From Allium sativum (lineage: Eukaryota; Streptophyta; Magnoliopsida; Asparagales; Amaryllidaceae), in the NCBI GenBank assembly GCA_030737875.1, contig CM060912.1, positions 209,263,231-209,327,230 on the forward strand: a DNA stretch of 64,000 nucleotides, written 5' to 3'. Below are positions 1-13,034 of this stretch, piece after piece (position 1 is the first letter of the stretch; each line of letters starts with the position of its first letter). The position numbers were made by a program, and so were the translations under genes. The notes below the pieces were generated by a model. It searched no databases. It saw nothing but the letters and a program-made list of their open reading frames with translations, and had not been told where the DNA came from.

Positions 1-2827
1 AAAGGAAAAATATTAATTATTTAAAGTTTACAAGAAATTATGGAATTTGTTTTACAAAACGAATTCTTATTTCGATAAGAATTATAAGCAAAGAGCAGGA
101 AATAATCTAGAGGTTAAGTATTTGATTAGTCGTGAATGATTAAATAAAGTTATTTAAATTAATTATATTTTAATTAATTTAAAGGAGGAGTTAACTGGAA
201 TTGGTTAAAAGGATAATCGTGTTTTGTGTTGACTGAATCGACCATTTAAACAAAGTTAGACTTTAAATTAGTGAAATAACTAAATGAAAAATTGGTTAAT
301 CCTAGTAAGATTTAAAAAGGAAATTCTAGTAAATAAAGGAGTTAATTGATTTGAAATGATTAATATTGAGTTGTTATAGTAATCATTAATTAAATGAAAT
401 ATATTTAAGTAACCGAGTTTGAAATGGAATATGGTCGAGTGATTGGAAAAAAGATAGGGATGAGTTTTCTTATTTGAGTTCGAGTCTTATAATGAAGCAA
501 TAAAGAGATCTAAGCGAATAACTGGTTTAAATGAAAAGTTTTACTTATTGTTTGAATTGAGTAAAGGAAGGTGAAAATGTAAAGAGTTATATTAAACCTG
601 AAATTTATAAACAAGGTTTATAAATGTAATATGGGTTTAAACGTCGTTTTTAAATGGGAAATACTTAATAATGGTATTAAGTTAAATCCATGGATTTAAA
701 AAGGGAATTTCCCGAAAGGAAAGGGGATTGGCAAAAATGGGTTTGATGTGAGTTTGGTAAACAAAGTTGAAAATAGGATTTGTAAAAATAATTCAGTTTG
801 TGAAACAAATTTATTTGGATAAGTCGAGAGTTAATAAAAGTACTATTTAGTAAATAAGCATTTAATTAACGAATTAAGCGATATTAATGATCTTTAAAGG
901 AGAAAGTTCCAAAAAGTATAAGAAGAGCGATAAAACTATATTTTAACTAGTGGGGTGGATTTTGATATGTAAGATTGAATATTGGTTCTTGAATTTCAAC
1001 TCGTATTTATCTGAAGATAAGAACGTTGTTGATCAAGGTCTGAGAGGTAATTAAAATACCCCAACTTGAATGACTTCGGGACTATCCAAGGGTGATACTA
1101 GTTGGTAATGTCAAGAATGTATGTTAAGATTTCCAAAATAATGGAAACAATATGAGATGATATTTTACCTAGTAATGGAATTAAAAGGAGATTGGGCGAT
1201 AAATTTTAAAAGCCAAGTGATGCTAAGTACCAGACCAAAAAATCTATTTTTTATGATTTCATGGATGTTTACTTGATAGTTAAATAACCGGCTATCAAGT
1301 CTTACCTTTACGATTGTTGGGATGGAAAGACCGGGATCGAATGTATATTCGAAAACCATTCCAACCGACAAATACGAATATATAGAAAAATCAGACGACG
1401 ATCGAGATGGAGCATGTGAAGACCATAGATCTTCATAAGCGGAAGAACCACTTAAAATCTCTGATTCGACTCAGAGATATACTGGGGTTCTATCGTGGTT
1501 GGAATCTGTGGATTGCAAGGACGATCGCTACTTATCCATGGGTGATTCCTATATTGGACGCAATAGGTGAGTACCTTCGGTTCATCCTGTTCCTGGATGA
1601 CTTGTATGGACGGATATCTGATAGAGTATTTCTTAAGAATCACGTACGTTGATTTTTACAAATGTATCTCTGTTAGTGGCGGAGAGGGGCACCTCTCTAG
1701 CTTAACGATCATGATATTTTTTGTGGACATCAATTAGCGATTTGGCGGATCTGACGATGTGGCATTCAAAGTGTATGATGACCAGATGTGTTCTGACCTC
1801 AAGACTCATCAACCAGGAAATGAAAAAAATCGGGCAGGCAGCATGGTATGTGGGTTGCTCCCATTAGGGTGTATAATCACTTATCTAGAGAAAATCCATT
1901 TCATTCTTTAATCTATTCGATGTTGTCCCTTTTCGAGAAACGGTGGTTTGAGTCCAACCTTTGGTGATATACATTCGATACACTCAAGCGAAATGAGTGG
2001 TCGGTCATGTGAGGGCCGGGTTGCAAGACGTTCTTGTTGAACCCAGTGTATTCACCTCTAGAGATACACTATCGGCAGGTGGTCCCATACCTTGTCATAG
2101 TTGGAATCCAATCTCCAATAAGTGCCCACGGTTTTGTTTGTGTATATATACGTGGAGCGTGAGATGCAAGCGTTCCACTAGATTGATAGTTACTTGTATT
2201 TAGACATTATTATAATATCAGAAAAGATATTGATTTCGAAAACTGTTTTGAGTTATCGTAAGGTAAAAACCGTCCGTATTTATGTGTGGATTTGGTCTTA
2301 CGATTTCCCTTTTCTTTCGAAGGATTTTAACTTTAAAAATTAGGTTGTGTGATACCTTAATACTGTGTGATTTTTTCTCACTCTGGTTCACCAGACAAAC
2401 CCGGTGTTTTGTAAATGCTCGGGTTAGCCCGGGGTGTACAGGTTCAGGTTATCAGGTACCGTGAAGTCCAGTGACAAGCTGAAGGTGTTCAAATGCATGA
2501 TATGATTACTATTCCGCTGTGTGCTGTATATGGGACAGGCTATTAAAATTGTCCAGATATATTTTGTACTCTGATATTGTAAGTATTTTTCAAAAGATCT
2601 CAATAAAGATTCATTTCTGTATTTTATTTTTGTTCCGCTGCGATGTGAGACTCTGTGTTGTATTGGTTCTTCTTCTCCTTCTGTTCTAATATATCTTTCT
2701 TTCTTATCTCATCCTCTAATTTCTTTCTATAAACGTTCTAGTGTTTTCGGTGTTTGGAAGGTCGGCATAAGATACGATAAGGGTATTTATGTCAATTTTC
2801 AGGGCCGAAAATCCCTGGGTCATTACA
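1..2827 (+). repeat. 5' LTR of element C (3' 2.8 kb visible)
   Basis: This matches 7163-9993 end to end with scattered substitutions and small indels. It ends in CATTACA directly before the PBS. No gene is supported; short ORFs inside it are not kept in the other LTR copy at equal length. A GAGAGG/CCTCTC hairpin lies at 1682-1697, followed by CTTAACG, at the place where A, B and D have their structured element. Confidence 0.88.
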
Positions 2828-2828
2828 G

Positions 2829-2840
2829 TGGTATCAGAGC
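2829..2840 (+). promoter_or_regulatory. Primer-binding site of element C (initiator tRNA-Met)
   Basis: TGGTATCAGAGC lies one base after the LTR end. It is complementary to the 3' end of plant initiator tRNA-Met, the usual primer for many plant LTR retrotransposons. Confidence 0.9.
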
Positions 2841-3920
2841 TATTGGTTGAGTAGTAACCTTGGCTCTGTGGCATAACTCAATAGAGATGGGGTTAGTAAC
2901 ACCCTAGATTGAGTTGAGTGTACATATATATGAGAGCATATTTGTAAAATTTTATATAAAAATGTTTTGTATTGTGTTATTTAACTGGTTCAAGTGTTGA
3001 GAAGCATTGAACTAACAAATGGATACAATATTGTTTTATAAAAGAGGGTAAATGAAATAATTTTACCCAATGTATATTTTGTATAGAAAAAAGAAATTAT
3101 TTTCTATATTATAGTAATGTGGGTTGTTTGTTTGTTTTGATTAATTTGATTTAAAATCAAATTTGAATTACGAAATAAAATTGAACTTATTAGAAAATCA
3201 ATTAATCAATTGAATCGAATATGAATGTGAAGCTGAACCTGGTTAAGAAAAATCAATTTAAGAAAGATAAAATGAACTTGAATAAATTAGGATTGGAAAA
3301 TTTAAAGGATAAATAATAGGAATTAATTTGATATTAATCGATTAATATTAATGGATGTTAAACCAAAGTAGATGCAAACCAGATATTGAATATTAATCGA
3401 ACCAGTTGGGGTTAATAAGAAATTGTATGATTAGAAAGCAAGAGATAAACCCCGGTATAGTGTAAACAAGATTGGTTGTGAGGTGGAAACAGAATTTTCT
3501 AACCCAGATTATTATTTGCATTATAAGTGGAATAAGTGCAGAATCTTGAAGGCTGTGGAGATGATTTGTTATACAAACTGGAAATGCAGACGATGAGCAA
3601 CAGCTTGATACGCTTTGAAAATTGGGATTTGAATGGGAATGCTTGACGAATAGGTAAACCTCAATACTATGGGTTAAGCGATTTAGTTTATACCCTGAGT
3701 GGGTTGCCATTTGAATTTTGAATTTTCTTTTCAAAGAATTGAGGCCCAGAGTGGCAGTTGTAGTCCTACCAATCGAGCCATGCAGAGGAGGTACTGGCAA
3801 AATTTTAGAAAATTTTTAGAGTTCGAATTTATTTTGAATTTAATGCAAGAGTAATGGTTTTAAAATAATATGGTTCGGAATATTCTTCTTACTTTGCAAT
3901 TTCGAGGACGAAATTATTTT

Positions 3921-3961
3921 AAGGGGGGGGGGGAGAATGTAACGTATTTAAGGGGGAAGAG
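3921..3961 (+). promoter_or_regulatory. Polypurine tract of element C, in two tandem copies
   Basis: A run of G with flanking A (3921-3937) is followed by TGTAACGT at 3938, then by a second purine tract (about 3949-3961) and a second TGTAACGT at 3962. The second is taken as the LTR start because TGTAACGTCCCAGATTTTTC matches the LTR starts of A and B. The first copy is a relic or a spare plus-strand priming site. Confidence 0.7.
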
Positions 3962-6900
3962 TGTAACGTCCCAGATTTTTCAGCCATGTAAATTAGAATA
4001 TTTAAATCAGTTTATATATTATATTTGAAATATAATGAATTTTTTTTATCAAAATTATTTATTTAAAATAGAGTTCGAATATATCTATTTATATATGAAT
4101 TAAAACGAGCTTGAAACGTCGCAGTAGTTCGAAATTTTCGATTTGAACTTTAACTGAATATACAGGACCCGATATAAGTTGGATTTCTGTGAAACGAGAC
4201 ACGTTTGAACCGGATCGATTATATTTTTCTAATGATGGAGAAAATTCGAGATTTCAGTTTATAGATTTCAAGTTACGTCCAATTCCAATTTTCAAATAGT
4301 CATTGTGAAATCGTTTTTAAATTATAACGATTTATTTATTTATATTAAAGGATTTTTATGAATATTTATTTAAAACCAGAATTTTTATGTTGGGGTTTTA
4401 AATTCTATACTATTTGAAAATTGAAGATGTTGATAGTGATATTAATTTATCGTTAAATTTAGTTGTTCAAAATATAATTTATATTAAATATAGATTATAT
4501 GAGATTCAAAATAAAACTTCAGACAGAAGGATTAACAATCAGAAATGATCAGCAAATATAAGGAAAACTGACCGAGAGAATGCATGTGTATTCCAATGCT
4601 GGGAACATTGAACGTGACGAATGGACGAAATACTACTCCTGCCAGTTATTAGACTATTAGACACAAAAGGCTACAATAGAATATCATCAGCCTTCGTGGA
4701 ATCTTTAAAGGTCTTCCGAACATGGTCTATCTCTGTAGATAAATTGATTCCTGGTAACTTTCGCCTAAACAAGGATTTTATATTGAACAATTATACGCTT
4801 GAAGGGTTGAAAGCTTAAAGGCTTTTGTGTTCCACAATGTTTAATATGGTATGGCTTGTACTTTTGTACATATTTTATTCACACTTTATTCTTACATAGA
4901 ACATCAAAAAGAACATTCTTTTTATTTAAAAGAAAAATCATTTTTTCCATGACCATATTGTCGTTCAAATAAACTGTAATTGAACTGGAAAGTTTATTTG
5001 ATTAACATTTGAAACCAAAGGCTTTATAAACAATTATTTTTAGCAAACCGATGATATAGATGAGGGGAAAAGAATCAATTTACCTAGTGAGCTACGAATA
5101 ATTAAATGACTGGTAGGCTTGTAAATAATCCAGCATGGTCGATGGTATACTATTATACTATAAAGCACCAAGCAATAAGTATACAAATAAATTGTCAAGA
5201 ACAAATTTTTTAGTAAGATTCATATCTCTGATCAGATAAATAGTACCTAACTGAATCTTTGTATACATGGATACATCAAATCTTTATGGTCAAATTTAAC
5301 AGTAAATTCACATGCAGTAAATCCCATACATACAAATCCAAGCAAGAAATCTTTATCACAGTCTCAAAATCTTTACAGGAAATATCAGCAAAGAGAACAA
5401 CAAAATATATGTATATATTTATATACAAATCCCTATAGACAGAATCGAACAGCTGATATACAGAAAATTCATGTGCAAAATCACTGTTATTCAGGCAGTA
5501 CCTTCACTGTTTCATATACATAAAAAAGAGAAAATCTGGAAAAAAAAATCTATATTACAGTTCAAAGATCTCTGAGCAGAATTGACAATACATAGCCTCA
5601 CTCAACATCCATTTTGGACAGACCAAACGCAAGATCAACAATTTCCACCACCAGTACACGAGATCTGAAAGGGAGAAAAATAAAATTTGCATCAGCTAGT
5701 AGTAGCTGAACCTAAGCTATGAACAGCCATGATAGACGTTCATCTTATCTAAAACGAAACCACCACTATAAATACAATATCATGCAGTAGTGTTCATCAA
5801 CCCATTCGCAAACACAGCAAATCAGAAAAGAAAAACCCCATTCGAAACCATACAAAAAAAATCAAAGCGAAATATATAGTAAATCAAATCGAATAAAACT
5901 TATCTGGTGGCTTAAGGTTCGGTCAAACCCTCGAGTTGTTTGTCTGTAGTTTATGTAGGAGGAGGCTTCTTGTTTTCGGGGAAGGCTTGGTTGTAATCGA
6001 CGAAGCTGTGGAGATGATGGATTTCGAGAGGCGTTTGTTCGATCTCAACGACCTAGGGCTCGGTCAATGTCACGATGAAAGCCTTGGGTGGATTTACTGA
6101 AGTCGTGGTGGTGTGAAGCTCTTTAATTTCTGGGAGATACGGGTTTAACAATGAAGTTTGGTTCGCCGATAAAGGTGCTGAAACGGGATCGATGAAATAG
6201 GGTTGGCGGAGCGTCAGTAGATGAAAGGCGAAGGGGATGGCCGAAGATTTGTGACGTAAGAGAGGTGCGGTATAATTACTATCGTGTTTCGATGAAGAAA
6301 GAAGAGAGAAAAGGAGATCAGAAGTGCGACATGGAAGGGTTTCTTTTTTTCTGGTATTTTTGGTGGCGGCGGATGATATGAAGAGGGGGGGATGGATCTG
6401 ATAGTTGATATAAGGGGGTATGGGTGAGGGCTTGTGTAGATCATGATGGTCTGATAAAAATTTGGGTAAGGCCCATGACTAATTAAAGTTATTTAATTTA
6501 AATATTAGTATAAACTTAGAATATTGTTTCTGAATACATGCGTGATCGGAATTTTGCGCGGTTGGGTTCATTGGAACCGTATTAACAAGGGCTACGAGAT
6601 GGAGCAGAATCAGTCAGGACTGGAAGCAAAAAAAAAAATTAAATTAAATTAAACCGTTGTTTAATTTAATTAAAAACCAGCGTTTAATGACCAAACCAAA
6701 TCAAGGTGAGTTAAACTCACTCAGCTCTTCCCATTTATATTTTATATAAATTGGGTTTTTATTTTGCGTGTTCTAATGGTTAGTGGTTAACTGTTTGCTA
6801 GTTAAATATATTTATTGTTGGCTCAACCACTGAAATTAAACGGTCGTTTAATTTCAAAAAACACCAATCATGTTGATTTGACCCAAATAAAGTAATTTCC

Positions 6901-9900
6901 CTTGATTGTTGATCGTTATAGAAATTATCAGTCGAATAAAAAGAAATGATTGATTGTTGTTGATTTTTGAACCTTATTTCAACATTTGTTCTGATAATAA
7001 CCAATAGGTAGTATGGTTGGATAATTGGCATCACCTGGCTAATAAATCAATCGATTTATAAAATATGGGTTTTAACGACCGTGAATCAATAATATTTAAG
7101 TAATACATATATTTTATAATAAAAATAGACTTTTAAAATTATTACATTGAAGGGTTGTTTAAAAAGGAAAAATATTAATTATTTAGAGTTTACAAGAAAT
7201 TATGGAATTTGTTTTATAAAACGAATTCTTATTTCGATAAGAATTATAAGCAAAGAGCAAGAAATAATCTAGCGGTTAAGTATTTGATTAGTCGTGAATG
7301 ATTAAATAAAGTTATTTAAATTAATTATATTTTAAATAATTTAAAGGAGGAGTTAACTGGAATTGGTTAGAAGGATAATCGTGTTTTATGTTGACTGAAT
7401 CGACCATTTAAACCAAGTTAGACTTTAAATTAGTGAAATAACTAAATGAAAAATTGGTCAATCCTAGTATGATTTAAAAAGGAAATTCTATAAATAAAGG
7501 AGTTAATTGATTTGAAATGATTAATGTTGAGTTATTATAGTAATCATTAATTAAATGAAATATATTTAAGTAACCGAGTTTGAAATGGAATATGGTCAAG
7601 TGATTAGAAAAAAGCTAGGGATGAGTTTTCTTATTTGAGTTCGAGTCTTATAATGAAGCAATAAAGAGATCTAAGCGAATACCTAGATTAAATGAAAAGT
7701 TTTACTTATTGTTTGAATTGAGTAAAGGAAGGTGAAAATGTAAAGAGTTATATTAAACCTGAAATTTATAAACAAGGTTTATAAATGTAATATGGGTTTA
7801 AACGTCGTTTTTAAATGGGAAATACTTAATAATGGTATTAAGTTAAATCCATGGATTCAAAAAGGGAATTTCTCGAAAGGAAAGGGGATTGGCAAAAAGG
7901 GGTTTGATGTGAGTTTGGTAAACAAAGTTGAAAACAGGATTTGTAAAATTAATTCAGTTTGTGAAACAAAGTTATTTGGATAAGTCGAGAGTTCATAAAA
8001 GTAATATTTAGTAAATAAGCATTTAATTAACAAATTAAGCGATATTAATGATCTTTAAAGGAGAAAGTTCCAAAAAGGATAAGAAGAGCCATAAAACTAT
8101 ATTTTAACTAGTGGGGTGGATTTTGATATGTAAGATTGAATATTGGTTCTTGAATTTCAAATCGTATTTATCTGAAGATAAGAACGTTGTTGATCAAGGT
8201 CTGAGAGGTAATTAAAATACCCCAACTTGAACGACTTCGGGACTATCCAAGGGTGATAGTAGTTGGTAATGTCAAGAATGTATGTTAAGATTTCCAAAAT
8301 AATGGAAATAATATGAGATGATATTTTACCTAGCAATGGAATTAAAAGGAGATTGGGCGATAAATTTTAAAAGCCAAGTGATGCTAAGTACCAGACCAAT
8401 AAATCTATTTTTTATGATTTCATGGATGTTTACTTGATAGTTAAATAACCGGCTATTAAGTCTTACCTTTACGATTGTTGGGATGGAAAGACCGGGATCG
8501 AATGTATATTCGAAAACCATTCCAACCAATAAATACAAATATATAGAAAAATCAGACGACGTTCGAGATGGAGCATATGAAGACCATAGATCTTCATAAA
8601 GCGGAAGAACCACTTAAAATCTCTGATTTGACCCGGAGATATACTGGGGTTCTGTCGTGGTTGGAATCTATGGATTGCAAGGACGATCGCTACTGATCCA
8701 TGGGGTGATTCCTATATTGGACGCAGTAGGAGAGTACCTTCGGTTCATCCTGTTCCTGGATGACTTATATGGACGGATGTCTGACAGAGTATTTCTTAAG
8801 AATCACGTACGTTGATTTTTACAAACGTATCTCTGTTAGTGGCTGAGAGGGGCACCTCTCTAGCTTAACGACCAGAATATTTTTTGTGTACACATCAATT
8901 AGTGATTTGGCGGATCTGACGATGTGGCATTCAAAGTGTATGATGATCAGATGTGTTCTGACCTCAAGACTCATCAACCGGGAAATGAGAAAAATCGGGT
9001 AGGCAGCTTGGCTATGTTGGTCGCTCCCATTAGGGTGTATAATCACCTATCTAGAGAAAATCCATTTCATTCTTTAATCTATTCGATGCTGTCCCTTTTC
9101 GGGAAACGGTGGTTTGAGTCCAACCGTTGGTGATATACATTTGATACACTCAAGTGAAATGAGTGGTCGGTCATGTGAGGGACGGGTTGCAAGACATTCT
9201 TGTTGAACCCAGTGTATTCAACTCTAGAGATACACTATCGGCAGGTGGTCCCATACCTTGTCATAGTTGGAATCCAATCTCCAATAAGTGCCCACGGTTT
9301 TGTTTGTATATATATACGTGGAGCGTGAGATGCAAGCGTTCCACTAGATTGATAGTTACTTGTATTTAGACATTATTATAATATCAGAAAAGATATTGAT
9401 TTCGGAAACTGTTTTGAGTTATCGTAAGGTAAAAACCGTCCGTATTTATGTATGGATTTGGTCTTACGATTACCCTTTTCTTTCGAAGGATTTTAACTTT
9501 AAAAATCAGGTTGTGTGATACCTTAATATTGTGCGAGTTTTTCTCACTCTGGTTCACCAGATTGACCCGGTGTTTTGTAAATGCTCGGGTTAGCCCGGGG
9601 TGTACAGATTCAGGTTATCAGGTACCGTGAAGTCCAGTGACAAGCTGAAGGTGTTCAGATGTATGATATGATTACTATTCCGCTGTGTGCTGTATATGGG
9701 TCAGGCTATTAAAACTGTCCAGATATATGTTGTACTCTGATATTGTAAGTATTTTTCAAAAGCTCTCAATAAATAATTATTTCTGTATTATATTTTTGTT
9801 CTGCTGTGATGTGAGACTCTATGTTGTATTGGTTCTTCTTCTCCTTCTGTTCTAAAATTTGTTTCTTTCTTATCTCACCCTCTAATTTCTTTCTATAAAC

Positions 9901-9993
9901 GTTCCAGTGTTTTCGGTGTTTGGAAGGTCGGCATAAGATACGATAAGGGTATTTATGTCAATTTTCGGGACCGAAAATCCCTGCGTCGTTACA
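3962..9993 (+). repeat. 3' LTR of element C (6.0 kb)
   Basis: The right part (7163-9993) is confirmed by the 5' LTR. The left part (3962-7162) cannot be compared because the left LTR starts outside the window, so a further nested insertion there is possible. The first ~400 bp are distantly similar to the LTR starts of A and B (a GTAGTT-GAAA block, TACAGGA, then AAGTTACGTCCAAT). The block 4500-6480 has no counterpart in A or B. An ATG ORF at 4621-4818 (65 codons) has no recognisable domain. Confidence 0.8.
5640..6450 (-). other. Gene-like antisense block inside the LTR of C, with a possible intron
   Basis: Read on the minus strand, 6450-5912 is CT/GC-rich and gene-like, and several frames are open over 150-300 bp. 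It ends at CCACCAG/ATAAGT near 5912, one G-to-A change from a consensus splice donor. A T-rich stretch follows with TCTCCCTTTCAG at about 5668, a good acceptor. A short downstream exon then runs to a stop near 5600. I do not recognise a protein family. It could be a captured host gene fragment, an antisense transcript start, or chance. Stops interrupt the longest frames, so no product is claimed. Confidence 0.3.
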
Positions 9994-10055
9994 TATATTA
10001 TGGCATTGTAGATCATCACATATTCGATTAATTGCTATTAATGATGTATCTGTTT

Positions 10056-10114
10056 GGTGGCGAAGAATTTATTCTCTTGCTCAACACCCTTCTTTGAGAC
10101 GTATGAGCTCAAAG
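10056..10114 (+). promoter_or_regulatory. Conserved three-stem structured element (fragment D)
   Basis: Stem 1 is GGTG 10056-10059 with CACC 10085-10088, against GGCG/CGCC in A. Stem 3 is CTTTGAG 10092-10098 with CTCAAAG 10108-10114, against CTCTGAG/CTCAGAG in A. Both differences are paired and keep complementarity. Confidence 0.65.
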
Positions 10115-10346
10115 GTTATGTGATTAATAGTGACTGATCATATGTGTGAATTGCTGATGTGAAGTACTATAGTTTGAATGTACTTGTGATAATTATGTTG
10201 TGAAATGATTTTTCCTACTTCGGGATATAAAATGTTTTAGTGTGTGGCTAAAGATTCGGGTAACCCGATAGCGACTAAAAGTATGGGCGGGATCCAATGC
10301 CTTAGGGTGAGTGGTCAGCAGTGTAGCCAGCTCCATGAGTGGGAGG

Positions 10347-10450
<104 letters not shown>

Positions 10451-11530
10451 GTTGGAGGGGAGCTTACTGCGCGGTCTGAGGGAAGATTCCCGATATTTGG
10501 TTGCATACTTGTTTGTATGCATTGTTATGTTTTGGAATTCATATTTCCAAGCGATTTGATTTGAGATCCCGAAGTGAAATCTACTTTGATATAAAACCTA
10601 GATATTATTTCAATGATTTGACATAGAAATCGGGAAATAAAGTCCAAAGGAATAATTTCTGTAAATTGAATTGGATTTGGAAAAATCAAAGTGTGGTGAT
10701 TAATCTAAATGGGTAGATTGGGATATTGCATGTTGATTGATGCATAGTAGATCCATATATCTATATTGATTGTTGTTCATACTTTGGCATTCATGGGGGT
10801 AAACCCGTTCCGCGTTAGCGGCGTGGTCCTGTGATTTTCCTTATCATTAATATAAGTTAATTTTAACTGTAGAGTTTCTCACACTAGTCCCATGACTAAC
10901 CTGTAGATTGCTTTTCCCTTGCAAACTCGGGTGCCCTATTTTCCACACAGGCAGTCGAGTGGTTTGTTTTGCAGATATTTATCTACTGAGTAGGATTCTG
11001 GATTGAAACTTAAAGTTGTGTCCAGAGCATTGATAGTCTTCCGCTGTGTAGTTTATTTGTTTTCACTGCATTGTATTACATTTATTGTAAATTAATCTTC
11101 CACTGTATTATATTTCGATATACTCTGATATATTCTGTACTCTGATGTAACATTGTTATGATGTTTATAAAAGTCTTCTGTTATTTGTTCTGATGTGTTG
11201 TATACCTAAGGTTAGCGTATGCGGGATTCGAACGGTCTTGGTCGATTTAACGATCGATTAGGTCCGAGCGAAATCCGTATCGTTACATTTAAAGTTAATA
11301 ACTTTTGCGATGCTTTTCAATTCGGAAAATTAAAGAAGAGTTCATTTAGATCAAAAGAAAAAATTACCACTTCAAAACCATTAGAGTTAATACACATGGA
11401 TTTATTTGGTCCATCCCAAGTTCAATCAATAAATCATAACAGATATGTGTATGTAATAGTTGACGATTTTTCTAGATTCACTTGGGCTTTGTTTCTTAAA
11501 AATAAAAGTGATGCTTTCGATAAATTTAAA

Positions 11531-11816
11531 ACTTTTTCTAATAGGATTCAAAATTTATTATCACTAAAAATTAAATAATGCGTAGTGGTCATGGCGGAGA
11601 ATTCGAAAATGTGAATTTCAAAAAATATTGTAATAAAAAGGAAATAACCTACAAATTTTAAATTCCAATTACAACTTTTTCTAATAGGATTCAAAATTTA
11701 TTATCACTAAAAATTAAATAATGCGTAGTGATCATGGCGGAGAATTCAAAAATGAGAATTTCGAAAAATATTGTAATAAAAAGGGAATAACCTATCAATT
11801 TTCAATTCCAAGAACT
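11531..11816 (+). repeat. 143-bp tandem duplication within the copia integrase
   Basis: The stretch beginning ACTTTTTCTAATAGGATTC occurs at 11531 and again at 11674. Both units carry the TAATGCGTAGTG-CATGGCGGAG segment. The first is more diverged at its end. Because 143 is not a multiple of three, the duplication itself shifts the frame. Confidence 0.85.
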
Positions 11817-11918
11817 TCTCAACAAAACGGAGTAGTTGAACGTAAAAATAGAACAATAAAAGAATGTGCAAGAACTATGCTATCCGATTATAATTTACCA
11901 AGGAATTTTTGGCCTGAG

Positions 11919-11923
11919 GCAGT
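11919..11923. repeat. Target-site duplication of element G (left copy, GCAGT)
   Basis: GCAGT stands directly before TGTAACACCCC at 11924 and again directly after GGTGTTACA at 51689-51693. Joining the flanks restores the copia reading from FWPEA to the next conserved residues. Confidence 0.95.
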
Positions 11924-12101
11924 TGTAACACCCCACGTCCATTAGTGTCACTCACAAAGGGAATGCATTAACTTCTATGGAGCGTTTTAAGTTTGTATAG
12001 AACAGAAACTTAACAACAAGACAGATATAAATCGTACTAAAAACTTTAAAATTTTATTCATTGCGGCGGTAAACACATAGGTTTGATTACATCATCAAAA
12101 A
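11924..12101 (-). repeat. 3' LTR of G, piece 1
   Basis: This matches 48442-48619 with about six differences in 178 bp. It breaks off in CATCATCAAAAA, where A inserted. Confidence 0.95.
12097..12101. repeat. Target-site duplication of element A (AAAAA)
   Basis: AAAAA precedes TGTAATAACCCGG at 12102, and AAAAA follows ...GGGTCATGTCA at 26120-26124. The uninterrupted site in the other LTR of G (48613-48619) has a single run of five A. Confidence 0.9.
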
Positions 12102-13034
12102 TGTAATAACCCGGAAAATCTGGGCCAATTTAAAAAAATTTATTTTGGCGAATTTAGCGAATTTTGATTATTTAAAATGAATTATTTTAAATAATGACGA
12201 CGAGAAATTCATTTTTGAATAGAGTTAGAATGTATATATTTATATAGATCGTCGTTAGAATATAAATATTTTATTTTAATTATAAAAGGAATTGAAAATG
12301 GCGCGGTAATTTGAAAATTCGATTTCAAAATTCAAATGAATGTACAGGATTCAAAATAATCCGGATTTTAGCGAAACCAAAAATATTAGAATCTATTTGA
12401 GAATATCTTTCCAACAAATCCGAAAAATCGAAATTTCATAGCGGGGATAAAAAGTTACGTCCAATTGAAAATTCAGAATAGTCGCTATGGAATTCTGGCC
12501 CTTAAAAATGGAAATTCTACAAACGACCTCGGTTTTCGACTAAACCACTTTTGTTGGATCCGGGATGTCAAGTTATTGCCAGGTTTCAAAATTCGTAATT
12601 TTTTGAATCAAAATGTGAGCGTGGCGAAGGAAAACGCGTTTGACTAGTACTAGTTGATTTTAATCGACTGGAAAATGGCCATTTTTCAAACGGTCTCAGA
12701 ATTTGACGAAATTAGTTTTGTTAGGACCGTATCGTCAATACGAAGCTAGAAAATATTTTTTTGGGAATTTTTAGAGTCTGTATGTTGGCCCGGTAAATTT
12801 AAATATGCGTTTAAATTCAATATATAGAGTTATATTTTGATTTTGACGAAAACTGATCGTAACAGCCGAATCAGCTTACAGGACATATCCCATTGTGTTC
12901 GGAATGGGGGTAATTAGCTAGGGACGACAGGCGGTGGGTCTTATTTAGAGATCGAAATTTAAAGTTACTTTTTATGAAGGATAAATAATAAAATTAAATA
13001 ATTAAATGGGCCAATCCAATACATCTCGTGGTCA

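Larger units (their letters stand above)
2828..3961 (+). other. Internal region of element C, no coding capacity
   Basis: The 1134 bp between PBS and LTR hold no gag or pol motif in any frame. A 135-codon antisense ORF (3393-3800) has no recognisable domain and is probably chance. Just after the PBS are two short hairpins with AGTA in the loop (2845-2859 and about 2889-2904), also found in A and B. The 3' end reads CGAGGACGAAATTATTTTAA before the G-tract, the standard end of plant Ty3/gypsy elements, so the element derives from that superfamily. Confidence 0.75.
1..9993 (+). mobile_element. Element C: non-autonomous giant-LTR retrotransposon, left end outside window
   Basis: A direct repeat pairs bases 1-2827 with 7163-9993 (about 96-97% identical by eye over the first 560 bp). 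The left copy is followed at once by an initiator-Met PBS, and the right copy is preceded by a polypurine tract, so the two are LTRs of one element. The 3' LTR runs 3962-9993 (6032 bp) and the internal region is only 2828-3961. The LTR starts TGTAACGTCCCAG and ends CGTTACA. No gag, protease, RT or integrase sequence is present, so movement would need proteins in trans. The element sits inside LTR fragment D. TATAT at 9994-9998 may be its right target duplication, but the left one is outside the window. Confidence 0.85.
11288..11923 (+). pseudogene. Ty1/copia integrase fragment (SIRE/Maximus-like), left piece
   Basis: This encodes the middle of a copia integrase. In order there are a damaged zinc-finger end (FCDAFQFGK, second Cys lost), HMDLFGP with the first catalytic Asp, a DDFSRFTW segment, RSDHGGEF with the second Asp, and NGVVERKNR with the catalytic Glu. 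The wording fits the SIRE/Maximus branch of plant copia. The frame is broken by a 143-bp tandem duplication and a small deletion before RSDHGG. The reading stops in FWPEAV because element G inserted there, and it resumes at 51694. Everything upstream of the zinc finger has been separated by D and C and lies outside the window. Confidence 0.88.

Noticed and set aside
3393..3800. 135-codon antisense ORF in the internal region of C
   Set aside because: It has no gag, env or other motif. A and B internal regions have no equivalent frame.
4621..4818. 65-codon ORF in the LTR of C
   Set aside because: It is short, has no domain, and has no second copy in the window to test conservation.
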